64,000 bases of DNA from Prototheca cutis (Eukaryota; Chlorophyta; Trebouxiophyceae; Chlorellales; Chlorellaceae). A program made the position numbers and the translations under genes. The stretch spans positions 670,938-734,937 of the forward strand of contig BCIH01000003.1 of assembly GCA_002897115.2 (NCBI GenBank), in the 5' to 3' direction. Under the pieces are notes generated by a model. That model ran no database searches, was not told the origin of the DNA, and saw nothing but the letters and a program-made list of their open reading frames with translations. Position 1 is the stretch's first letter. Each line of letters starts with the position of its first letter. Below, one piece after another: positions 19,946 through 30,300 of this stretch.

Positions 19946-21199
19946 TTAGTCATATTTGTACACCCCCCTGCCGCACTTTTTACCCACCCAGCCTGCGTCC
20001 ACGTATTGCCGCAGCAGGGGGCAGGGGCGGTACTTGCTGTCGCCCAGGCCTTCATGCAGGACCTGCATGATGGACAGACAGGTGTCCAAGCCGATGAAAT
20101 CAGCCAGCGTCAGCGGGCCCATTGGTGTGTTGGTGCCCAGTTGCATGCCAAGATCAATGTCCTCTGCCGTGCCCACACCCTGCAAGGGACGTCATGTGGC
20201 GGGGACCAGAATTTGTTTAGGATAAAATGAGTGCTGTTTCTGGTGGCCTCAACCTCCCATCCAGCATGGGACTAGGAACTCTCGACATCCTGCCCAACAA
20301 CGACCACTCCATACTACTCCAACCAACGTTAACACGCCCCCCCCCCCCCCCCCCCCGTACTCACCTCTTGCAGTGCATAAAAGGCTTCGTTAATACCAGG
20401 CATGAGCAGGCGATTGACGATGAACCCGGGGGTGTCCTTGGATACGCATGTCTTCTTGCCCAGGTGTCGAGCCAGGGCGAGCGAGGTGCTGAACGTCTCC
20501 TCGCTGGTCCCCAGACCGTGGATGAGTTCGACCAGGCCCATCAGCGGCACAGGGTTCATGAAATGCAGACCAATGACCTGGCCGGGGCGTTGTGTGGCCG
20601 CGGCCAGCCGCGTAATGGAGATGGAACTTGTGTTGCTGGCCAGGATGGCATGCGAGGGCACGATTACATCCAGCCGCTGCAGCAGGCCACGCTTGAGATC
20701 TTCCCGCTCCGGCACCGCTTCCACCACGTAGTCCACATCCGTCAGGTCCTGGGGTTTGGTGAGATTAAGCGGTGGATGCACATGCAGGTGCGACGGGGGG
20801 CGGCGAGGACTGCGTCGGGGCTGAAGAGTGGTGGTCATCGCAGACCGCCTGGCAACGAAATCACCATACACTTCCGATCCGATCATTGAACACCATGATC
20901 CCCACATGACAGTGTAATGTCCCAATGCCCTGCACTCGGACCAGCAAGCCCAGGCGTACATCCAGCTTGGTGGTTGTGTAGAGCCGCTCCATGGCACCCT
21001 CGGCAGTGCTGGCATCCACGCGGCCCTTGGCCACCAGCTTGGCCAGCGACTTTTCGATGCCATCCACGGCGCGGTCCAGGACAGCCTCAGACTGGTCAAC
21101 CAGCTTGGTCGCGATGCCAGAGGTGGCCACCACCTGGGCAATGCCGGCACCCATCTGGCCCGCCCCAATCACCGCCAGCCGCTTCGGAAGGGCCGCCAT
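19946..21199 (-). CDS. 3-hydroxyacyl-CoA (3-hydroxybutyryl-CoA) dehydrogenase
   Basis: Exons (minus) 21199-20960, 20748-20365 and 20179-19946 join in phase 0 and give 285 residues, the usual size of single-domain enzymes of the Hbd/PaaH type. The N-terminus has the NAD-binding [51 protein letters not shown] (catalytic His region) and [16 protein letters not shown] follow in family order. The last exon holds [19 protein letters not shown] and ends GRGVYKYD. It oxidises L-3-hydroxyacyl-CoA with NAD. No plastid or mitochondrial presequence and no peroxisomal SKL end are visible, so its compartment is open. Intron 2 starts with GTGAGTAC and runs straight into a G-run on the sense strand. Confidence 0.9.
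20337..20356. repeat. Poly-C tract (poly-G in sense) in dehydrogenase intron 2
   Basis: Eight bases separate the tract from the donor site of the minus-strand gene. Confidence 0.95.
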
Positions 21200-21692
21200 G
21201 CCGAGCTGCCGCGCTCTGGGGCGCAAACACAGGCGATAAAAAAATATTGGCAGCGTTAAATGATCGGTCAGAATATGCAGCGGTCTTGGGACCGCGGCTT
21301 CATCTTGCGATCAGCACCAATTTCCTGGGCCGCGGCCGGTCGGGTCCGCGTCAAAACGGACGGATGCTGGGTTGGCCAGGCTATGAGGAAACCCAAATGG
21401 CGTCCCAACCTGTGTGACCATACAATGGGGGATGTTCATCACAAACTGAGCTGTAGGTTTCCCTCCTTCGTATGATTTCCTGGTGTCGCTCTTGTGATTG
21501 TGATTGCTGTCCCCAGCAAGCTTACAGTTGGGTCACAACAATCTCTTGCAACAGGGGGGGACCAGGATGATACGCACGCTCGCGCTCGTGGTTGACAACC
21601 AGACGTGGCAGAGTTGCTATGCCCAGGAACCCCTGCATCACAACAGCCATCCCCCAGCGAAGCAGACAGCTATGATGCCAGCACAGCTACCA
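21200..21692. other. Intergenic region, nothing recognised
   Basis: It holds the upstream flank of the dehydrogenase gene and the 3' flank of the DNAJC21-like gene. Confidence 0.6.
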
Positions 21693-24600
21693 TCACCGCA
21701 GCGTGGCGTGGCCCATCGCTGCAATGTGCTTGAACAGCCGCGTCCGTGATTCAAACTCCTGTCCGCACACTTTGCATGCCAGCTGTGAATCAGTGCCTAC
21801 GGCCTCACTGGCCTTCGGCCCACCCTTTTTCTTCCGCCCCTTTTGCTGGCCGCCCCTTTGTTGGGCTGGGCCGACGCCCGTGCCGGGCGCCTGACCACCT
21901 TCTGGCACAGGCCTGCCATGCGTTGGGCCTCCAGAAGGCCCCACCGGCACCGCTCTCCGCCGCCGCCGCGCCGGTGCCTTGCCCTTTGCAGACACGCCCC
22001 AGTCTTCATCAGACCCGGTCGCAGCTTCGGCTTCGGGTTCTGCTGACGCACTGGACTGGGGACCCAGCTGGGCTTTGCCATTCTTGTTGTCATCGGCATT
22101 GTTCGCCAGGCCATCCCCGTGGTCTTCAGCATCAGACACGGCTAAGGCCGCCATCTCCGGCTCCAGGCCGGATTTGGGCTGGCGCTTGGGCTTCCGTCGG
22201 GGCTTGGACTGTCTCCGCTGTGCATTCAGCATCCTCTCAAGAATGGCCTCGTCATCCTCGTCATTGTTATCGCCACTGACATCCTCCTCGCTGGAATTGT
22301 CCTCTTCTTCGGAAGTGGACCTCGGTCGACCGTTGCTCTCAGCATCGCTGTTCAAAATCTCTGACACCGTGGGGAATGCAGAGCGGGCACGCGTGCCGTC
22401 CTGTTGAGAGTCGTCGCCATCCTCTAAACCACTACCAGCATCGCTGTCAGAACCCGTGGACGACGAGTGTGCATCCTCCGAACCCGTTTCTCCCTCCGAG
22501 TCTGGCGCGTCCTCCTTGGACTCCACTCCATCCCCGACCGCACGCTCTGCTTCGGCTTCGCTGGAAGTGGATTCGAGAAGGCCTAGCTCGTCCTCCTCCA
22601 TCATGGCACGCAGCAGCTCCACCGCCTGCTTGTGCTTCTTTGACCTGCATAAAGATGCATGGTACAATGCTGAAAACGATGTTGTAGCAAAGAAAACGTG
22701 TCCCCCCCCCCCCCCCAAAAAAAAACAAAAAAACAAAAAAACAAAAACATACGCACGCTCACTTTTCATGGTTCCCCAGCGCCTGGTTGCTCTTGAAATG
22801 CTTTTCGCATGCCACACAGTACCAGGCGTGCTGCTCTTCCTCCAAATACCCGTCCTCCAAGTCGGAATCGGTGCCAGAAGCCGGCTCAGCCACCCAGGCA
22901 GCCTCCTGAAAAGCCCGGGCCCGGGCCGCACGCTCCTGCTTCTCCCTCTCACGTCTGCAAGGGTTGGCGAAAAGAATCCAGCACGTCGAGGCTGTGCACT
23001 CCACGCAGGCCCAAAGAAAAGAGCAAATCCTCGGAAAAAGTCCAAAAATGGGGGCATTGCATGGAAGGCAACTATCCTAACCATTGGACTACAAGCGCGG
23101 TAAGGAAACAGGTTGCGCTCGCCGGGAATCGAACCCGGATCAATTGCTCACAACGACACATGTCTGGAAAAAATGAATTTCTTGAGCACAAAAAACACGT
23201 CAAAACCTTGCAAATCCAACCGGCCGGACAGACTGCTACTCAAAAGCACTGCCTTCACACCCAGCTGCCGACCATTCCATGACCGCGCACCTCTCGGCCT
23301 CCCTGGCTGCAGTCTCCGCCCTGCGTGCAGCTTCCTCCTTGGCGTGCTCGATCACGCGCCGGTCACGCTTGCGCACAAATGCGACCATTTCACGCACGTT
23401 CTCGTTGTACTCCCGCCGCGCCGCGCGCCGCGACTTTTCGTTCTCCGCCTCCACCATGCGCCGCACCTGCGGTGGTGTTTTGGGGGAGGGCAAGAATGCG
23501 TCAATGGCCCGCCATTCAAGGGACTCCGCAGGCAACCCAGCGTGGGGCCTGAAAAAACACCCGGCGATCCCATGGTGACGAGCATTTTCACAACTGCTCC
23601 ACCATCCATCCATTCAGAGCAGGCCACTACACTTCCACATTCCCGCCGCAAACCCCTCAAAAACCAGCTCAGCCCAAAAGAAGCACCGAACCCCCCTGCT
23701 CGCCTGGCGGTTGGGGGCGCTGGCCGGGTTGTACTCGTCGACCCAAGCAAAGGTCCTCCCTGTCGTGAAGCCGCCCCACGAATTGTAGAACCGGTTCACC
23801 TCAGCCCACTCCGAGCTGGACGCCCCTGTTGGCAGTCGTGGTGGGGGGTCACAGGGCCAGTCCTGACCATGACGAGATGAGGGAGACCTCCATGCGCAAA
23901 GGATGCAGTACGCCCCCCCCCCCCCCAAAAAAAAATAAAAATAAAAAAATGTTTTGGGCAGTGATTTAAAACCTGTTGCCCCACAGCATGAGCCATCCAC
24001 CCAGCCCTCCCCCACACTTCCGCCATCGTACCAAATGGTGGATATTTGACCTTGGCCTTGCTTGCCCCAAATTCCTGCTCCTGCTCCGCCAACTTTGTGA
24101 ACAGAGTGGCATACACGGCATAAAAGCCCTGAACATGGTCGGGGAGCGGGAGTTGGTTTGGCGGCGGCGGCGACATGTGACTGTTCGCATTTGGGCGAGG
24201 TGGACAGGGCCATTGGCAGGCTCCTTCTCTCAGCCTCCTGGAGGCAGCCGCTCTCAAACAAGCGCCTAGCAAAACGGCAATGCCTCGGTACCCTAACTCA
24301 CCCGCGGTCCATCTCCAAATCCTGAATAAATAGTGGAGGAGAAGTGTGCGTAGAGGTTGATGTCATCCGGCGGCGCCTCGCCGTTGGCGGTGGAAGTCGC
24401 ACCAGCCTGGTGCCGCTCGCCAGAGCGCAGGATCGCCTCTCGGTGGCTGTCGTACCTGCAAACAAGCATGACAGTCGGAAGGAGCATGATGTGGTGGTGT
24501 TCTTCGATCTCAGATTCCTCTCAGCGCACTGCAATGCCTCCAGTCATGAGCCAAGGCAAGGACAGGGACACGAGCCAGCCCTCCGCACGACCCACTGCCG

Positions 24601-24903
24601 GCACTTGCCATGAGCGCTCGTGCCTGTCGCTCAGCACCTCGTAAGCATTTTGAATCTCCTTGAAATTCTCGCTCGCAAGCTCAGCTTGATGCTGATTCTT
24701 ATCTGCATGGCAGGGGCAGTGGGCAAGCCGGGTGCAGGATGGCAAGGGCGCAGACCAGAGCGTGTGCCAGGTCACTGCACCTTGTGTGCACCGTCAGACC
24801 CACCTGGATGCCATTTCAGCGCCGCCTTGCGGTATGCCAGCCGGATTACAGCGTCGTCTGCATCCCTGTCCACCTCCAAAATCTCGTATAGACAGCGCAC
24901 CAT
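21693..24903 (-). CDS. DNAJC21/Jjj1-type J-domain zinc-finger co-chaperone
   Basis: Eight exons (minus: 24903-24804, 24702-24609, 24455-24302, 24128-24032, 23825-23704, 23466-23291, 22954-22763, 22644-21693) join in phase to 628 residues. The J domain opens the protein ([27 protein letters not shown] with the HPD core, [11 protein letters not shown]). Family blocks follow: [50 protein letters not shown] and the charged helix [17 protein letters not shown]. One C2H2 finger ([20 protein letters not shown]) comes next, then a long acidic Ser/Glu/Asp-rich region and a final finger ([20 protein letters not shown]). Jjj1 proteins help release export factors from 60S pre-ribosomes. Introns 2 and 5 use GC donors. 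Intron 6 contains the tRNA gene on the same strand. Confidence 0.92.
22702..22716. repeat. Poly-C tract (poly-G in sense) in DNAJC21-like intron 7
   Basis: In the sense direction the order is donor GTGAGC, T-rich with repeated TTTTTTTG, then a 15-nt G-run. Confidence 0.9.
23044..23148 (-). tRNA. Circularly permuted tRNA-Gly (anticodon UCC)
   Basis: On the minus strand the 3' half comes first (23148-23114, 35 nt: position 38, GCAAT, variable TGAT, T arm CCGGG-TTCGATT-CCCGG, acceptor CGAGCGC, discriminator A). A 15-nt spacer (23113-23099) follows, then the 5' half (23098-23062, 37 nt: GCGCTTG, TA, D arm GTCC-AATGGTTA-GGAT, A, GTTGC, CTTCCA). The joined 72-nt molecule folds fully: seven acceptor pairs with one G-U, a five-pair anticodon stem with one G-U, and standard D and T arms. 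It closely resembles plant tRNA-Gly(UCC). A-box and B-box sequences are intact but in swapped order. An oligo-T pol III terminator lies at 23048-23044. Leader CGTTG (23155-23151) can pair with trailer CAATG (23059-23055), leaving a 3-nt bulge at the 37/38 junction, as tRNA splicing endonuclease needs. There is no conventional second half on either side. Confidence 0.88.
23913..23926. repeat. Poly-C tract (poly-G in sense) in DNAJC21-like intron 4
   Basis: Preceded in the sense direction by a T-rich stretch of about 24 nt. Confidence 0.9.
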
Positions 24904-25226
24904 TCCGCCTTGCCTTGCAAGTCCCCTGTACACAGCGGGCTACATAGCTTGGCACCTCACAAAATATTCACCTATTTTCAAATGTAGGAAATATGAATAT
25001 CAATGCCTGCCTGCTTGTTTGTGTGGCTCTCCGCTGGCGTGCCCACAGTCCCTCATGGTGCCGCACCGCACCTCATGGCACACCCAAGCGCAGCACGCCT
25101 CGCACGAATGCCTCGGACAGCGTCCGAATTTTGAACTCGCAGATCGTTCCGTACCCTCCGTCCTGCCCAAGTCCGGTCCATTTTGACATGTGCGCACAAC
25201 ATTAGAACAGCCCAGGCCTTGACACC
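24904..25226. promoter_or_regulatory. Divergent promoter region, DNAJC21-like / basic nuclear protein
   Basis: The region is 323 bp between opposed start codons. No named element can be identified. Confidence 0.5.
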
Positions 25227-26539
25227 ATGAGTCGACTGAGCCTGAAGGCGACGGCGGGGGCGGCACCGGAGCCCGTGACCGATGCCCACTTGGAGGCCGC
25301 AGTGACGCTCGGGCACACAACCGAGGAGCCCATCGCAATTACAATGGCCGGATCGCCTCCAGAAGAGTCTTCAGAAACGTCTGTGGAGTCTGAGGTTCCC
25401 AACGAAGACGACAAGCCCAGTTGCTCCACTGCCCCTGCTGAGCCCTCCCCNCAGGCCAGGTCAGGAAGGGCCCAGCGCAGCACCCGACGCAAGTCAGCGG
25501 GCCCCGCAGTTATCGACACATACAGCGACGAGGATATTCTGGATGAAGTCCCCGGTGAGCATAATATTGTTAGGCACTTGGAGGATGCTGCGATGCTGCA
25601 TGATCCCTGGTGCACATTTCACACCGTGAGTTTCCTTACAATGCTCTGCTGCACTCCCTGACGACAGGGGACGACGATTTCAACATGTCCTCTTCGGACG
25701 ACTCTGAATCCGACAGCGATGAGAGCGACCTCGATTCGGGTAGGGTCGTGGAGACCTGCTTTGCGGTCAACGTGGGTGGTAGCGGGGGCGCATGGGCCCG
25801 TCGGTAACGCACGGACTGTCTTTCGGCACTGGAGTGGATCAGGACTGTTTTTAGCACATTGCGGGATCTCCCCAGTCCCACTCACCTCTCATTTGATCTT
25901 TGTGGTGTCTGCAATGCAGAGCTAGAGTCTCCACCAAAAAAGGGAAAGGGCAGGGCCCGTGCGGCGGCCGCCAAGCCCGCCCCCGCCAAGGCGCCCGCGA
26001 AGCGAGCTTCTGCTGCTGCTGGCACGGCAAGTGCCAAAGCCACGGGCCGGGCCAAGAAGGCCCAGAAGACCGAGTCCAAACCCAGCACTCCTGCGCCGAC
26101 CGCCGTGCCACCCCCAGCGACCAAGCCCACGCCCCTGCCCAAACTGCCGGTGCTTTCCACAGACAAGGAGAACAGCACGCCCTCGGGCACTGCAGGCAAG
26201 GACATCAGCATCCGGCCGCTGAAGAAACCCACGCTGGCACCCCTTTCTAGCAGTGATGGGGTGCCAAAAGCGCTGACACCCAAGTTGCCGACTGCAGGTG
26301 TGCACTTTTTTTTTGTTGGGGGGGGGGGGGGGGGGGGGACAGCCATGCTTAGGGACAGGTGTCGACGGTTAGACAGCGAAATAGATGTTTGCATGGGGGT
26401 TGTTGGTGGTACCATGACTGTTGCTGTTGCCATCGAGGCTGCACCCTTTGCAAGGCGATGCCATGTCAACCCAGACCCTGTTCCCCAACCCCAACCCCGA
26501 GCAGGGATGTTCCGCGTGGCGGGTCTCCGGCGTAAATGA
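25227..26539 (+). CDS. Low-complexity nuclear protein, weakly RAD51AP1-like
   Basis: Exons 25227-25554, 25668-25739, 25920-26297 and 26475-26539 join in phase 1 and give 280 residues. The N-terminal part carries SGRAQRSTRRKSAG followed by an acidic DDDFNMSSSDDSESDSDESD run. The middle is Lys/Ala/Pro-rich and basic (PPKKGKGRARAAAAKPAPAK). The C-terminus is PRAGMFRVAGLRRK. A basic N-terminal patch, an acidic SDDDF stretch and a terminal hydrophobic/basic motif recall the recombination cofactor RAD51AP1, but composition alone could give this. It is surely a nuclear-type disordered protein; the function is open. Single N at 25451 in exon 1. Intron 3 has a donor-side T-run and G-run. Confidence 0.65.
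26318..26338 (+). repeat. Poly-G tract in intron 3 of the nuclear-protein gene
   Basis: The donor GTGTGCAC is followed by nine T, GTT and then the G-run. Confidence 0.95.
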
Positions 26540-26922
26540 GCACAGGCAGGGCTACGTTTCGTCGCATCACTTTTTTGTGCCTGCACGGCCCAGGAGACGG
26601 CTCATGGTGCACGGGACCTGCGATGTCTTTCAATGCCATGCGAATGACACCTGCCGGTATGGCAAGAATGCATGCATTGGCACAATGAATCGCGGCTCGT
26701 TGCACGACTCAATTCCCCCCTTGGGTGATTCCATTCTGTCCATTGTGCCCGTCTGCACTCCTCCCACGACGCATCAACACAATGCACTCAAACCAAAATG
26801 TGCCAGTGTGTATGGCCAGGTTTGAACACGCTGGAATACACAGGCTCTACCATAAAAAAAACTGATGCAGGGAGCCTTGCATTATCCTTTCCGGGGGCTT
26901 GGGAGGGCCAGATGGAGCGCTC
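26540..26922. other. Convergent 3' flanks, nothing recognised
   Basis: The region lies between two stop codons on opposite strands. No RNA gene is seen. Confidence 0.6.
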
Positions 26923-29860
26923 TCATGTTGAGGAAGGAGGCGCCGGCGGCGCCTCCCGCCGGGGCGCGAGGGACAATGACGCCAAGTCTGCAAATGGGTT
27001 GGAGGCTGGAAAGGCTGGTGGGGCGACGATGGCTGCCGCTGGAAGGTCAGCCACGGGGTGGGACACGACGTCGTTGACCCCAGCGTCACTCGGCGGACCG
27101 GCGAGGAACCATGACGCCGGGCCCTGCTTTCCACTGAGCGACCGCTGCAGCTCTCCCGACCCCTGGAACTGTGCAAAGGGATCCGCCAACACACCCGAAG
27201 ATCCTACGGCACACGAGTTGAAGAAGACATGAGGTGTGAACTGATGAGATGGCAGACACCCGGGGAGCCCAAACCCCAGTACATCACATGCATGGCCGGC
27301 TCGCAAATACAAGATTGCCGCACCTGTAAACTGCGGCGCCGTGGCAGTTGTGGCCTGAGCGACAGTCGGTGGGACGTCCACGAAGCTCGAATCCCACTCG
27401 GGGAGAGGGGCAAAGGGTTTCTCGACTGCTCCGCCATTGCTCAGCTGGGGTACGATCGGCACCTGCATGGCGCCGAGTTCCGGTGCTCTGATTGGCTGCA
27501 TCCGCAGACAGCTGAGGGAAGCCGTGCTATGGGAGGAATTCAGTGCAGCAAATCGCAGAACAATTCCCCCCACACCTCTTTCCACGGACACGGCCAAGTG
27601 GTCGTCCTCCTTTCTGCCGCCCCACACGTACCTCGGAGGACCCTCCGCTGGCAGCAGCTACATTCTTGGTCGGAGGATGTGTTGCCAAGGTCAGTACCAC
27701 CTGCAGGGGCGATTAGAACATGAAGGCCACAGCCAGGGTTGGGATTGCATGCATGAAATCTTAGCCCTTGCCTACCGGACCCTCTGCATGTGCGAGCACA
27801 TCCAACAACACAGGCGTATGTTGCCAACCCCCCCCAAAGAAACGGCATCCGAGAGCGACCTTGGATTCTGGGCCGCCTGGTGTCTCCTCTATGTCCAGCG
27901 ACAGCAGATCGACCACGGGCGGGCGCTTTGGCGTTCCAGAGGAGGAATCCGCCGTCGGTGCGGGGCTCTGCGTGCGTGCAAAGGAGCCCGGCTTGTGAAC
28001 CACCATGCATAGGTCAGGTGTTCATCGGTGCCGGCAGCCACTTGTCCATGCAATGCTCCCCCCAACTCCCAGGACCCACACGTCAGGGCAGGCAAGATCA
28101 GCATGCACTACAACGAATTCGGCGTCCCTAGATGCACAACGGTGTACCTTTGAAACGTCTCCTTGGTTGGTGGCACCGAGCGAGCTCTGCCTTGAGGCGG
28201 GCTTTCCTGGGTCCTGCACCCCCGGCAGAATGAAGGCTGGGGGCCCTGGCTGCATTTTCTCTGCCAGCAGCAGTCTCAGCAGGGGGGCCATCTTGGAGGT
28301 CTGCGTGGTTGGGACAGCGAGCGCACTTCAGAACACCCAGCAGCGGACAGCTGCCCCGCCTGGGTCCTCCCCTGGACCCCAAGCCACGGTACCAAAGACC
28401 ATCACTGCCATTGCCAAGACTGCAAAGCCCCCGGACCCAGCAGCAGCCCAAGCATTCCTCGGAGCTATTGCTGCCGGGGTCATTTCGCTTGCTGCTGCAA
28501 CGCACCGGCATTTTCCAAATCTCCTGCAGGCTTTCGTGCCAGAAGCCCGCGCCCTGCTTGAAGCTGCCAGATTTCTGACGCATGAGTGTAAAGGACCGGG
28601 ACCCCCGGGGCGTGCCAGAGCATGCTCGAGCCAGCACACCCCCACCCAGCTCCTCCGTCTGCAGTTGGCCGGGGATGGAGGCCGCATGGCATGGGATCTT
28701 CGGCCAGAGAACCATCGGTGCCGTGCAGCAGCAGTGCAGACGGCGTCCTCCACCCCACAGCCGCCTCACCCCACAAAACAGACGCGCAATCGCACGTACA
28801 TCGAAGAAATAGAGCAACTCGAGTGCCTTGAGCCTCAACACTGGCGTGCCATCCCAAGAGTCGCCGGTCACCTGCAAGGGATCAGTCGCTTGCAGTGGCG
28901 AGTTGTGACCGCACGAGCACATCGACACCATAGGCCCAACCGGACAAAATCTTGAGCGAGAATGCACTTGGAGAATGCCCCATCCCGGTGGTCCCTCACC
29001 CCTCCACCCCAAGAACCCCCGCACCAGCCTAGTGAGTCGATACTTGAGGACCTGCAAGACTTGAAGCGCGGCTTGGGCCTCGGCTGGTTGGCCAGCACGC
29101 CGCCTCCCTGCGGCCTCCAGTTCCGCAAACAGTGCAAACAGGGCGTTCACGGCCTCGCTACTCGGCCTGGGTACCGAGATAGGACGATTCGAGCACGGTA
29201 CTGTCAGACCTCAAAGGGGCATGCCACCGCACACAATGGGTGACAGGGCCGTGGTGCACTTTAGAAATTGCAACAGCTCATCGCAGGCTCGACCGCATAT
29301 CCTATGTCAAACCCGAACGCCGCCACCCAACTGGCTAAAGTAGGCTTGATCAATGGCGTCACGGATAACCTTGAACGGCGTCTTGGAGTCATCGGAGCCG
29401 CCGCCCGTTGCTGTCACCAACTTTTGCATCAGGACTACGAGGAGAAATGGAACAGATCAATCCGGTCTTTAAACCTGCTTTGAGGTGGTGGCAGCTTGGA
29501 GGACGCATGCTGCATGCATGCCTAGGGTTCATTCCCTCTGCGCCAAGGAACGCACCCTCCTCGGGCCTTACCGTAAATCTTCTCCCCAGCGACCTCTCCG
29601 TTTCTCTTCACATCCTCAGAAAACGCATGGCTTAAATACTTGTTCACAACGTCCACACAGTACTCCTTCACCGTGACACCCTGCGAGGATCGAGAGACAA
29701 GGGTGTTGAGCCATACGCCAAGGTTTGGCGGCCCTACTGAGCATCGGGATGCCGCGCGGAGCCCAGGCACGCCCCAGAACAGGCCCGACAGGCTTGTAAT
29801 GGTCATCATGTTCCCATAAACGCCTCGGAAGTCCGCAGGACGCACAGTCTTGGACGCCAT
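26923..29860 (-). CDS. Clathrin-adaptor-like protein (tepsin/MTV1-like, tentative)
   Basis: Eleven proposed exons (minus: 29860-29846, 29680-29572, 29434-29327, 29200-29052, 28871-28800, 28553-28506, 28300-28148, 27967-27860, 27700-27632, 27495-27324, 27203-26923) keep phase and give 427 residues. Exons 1 and 6 are the least certain. The N-terminal half is helical (VKEYCVDVVNKYL, TPFKVIRDAIDQAYF). A second helical part contains WDGTPVLRLKALELLYFFD, similar to the 'W-x-R-x-KAL' segment of the VHS-like domain of tepsin and plant MTV1. The tail is disordered and carries a clathrin box (DLLSLD), an ADPF motif and a SNPFADL motif, which are typical adaptor ligands. The role as a vesicle-coat accessory protein is inferred from these motifs, not from a full domain match. 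Confidence 0.55.
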
Positions 29861-30300
29861 CACAGCGCTGTCTGCTCAAGTGGCTCCCGACACGGTGCGG
29901 CAGCGTGCGCGGCAAAGGCAGTCCGTTCGAGAGATTGACAGCCTTCAAAGCCAAGTCATTGCCAAAATATGCATGCAACGTTCCTACAGTGAGGCGCCTG
30001 GGATCACCAGCTTGATGCGTCGTATGCGGGACGTCTGTTTCTCTGTCAGCCAGCTGGATCGACAGGAGGAGGCAACGCAGGCCCCTTCGAATTTCTGGGG
30101 CCGAGCGAACACTGCCAAGAACCCTAAGAACTACCCGCTCCGCTAACGTCCACTCCGGGCCCCAGATGTGGACCACGCTCACGCCACGTCACCTTTTACA
30201 ACTGGTTGTAAGTTTGAACAAGAGTCAGAGGTCATGTATGTATCATGGTCAGGTAGCAGCATGCTCTGCATGGCCAAGGGAGCGTGTCAAGCGGTAGCCA
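29861..30300. other. Intergenic region, nothing recognised
   Basis: It holds the upstream flank of the adaptor-like gene and the 3' flank of the proline-rich gene. An open plus-strand frame has no family features and is left out. Confidence 0.5.

Noticed and set aside
23044..23148. Reading the tRNA halves as an ordinary intron-containing tRNA
   Set aside because: An ordinary gene would need the 5' half upstream of the 3' half on the minus strand. The order is the reverse, and no second 5' or 3' half is found on the outer sides.
29850..30146. 98-residue plus-strand frame as a gene
   Set aside because: Partly overlaps the start region of the minus-strand adaptor-like gene and has no family or splice support.
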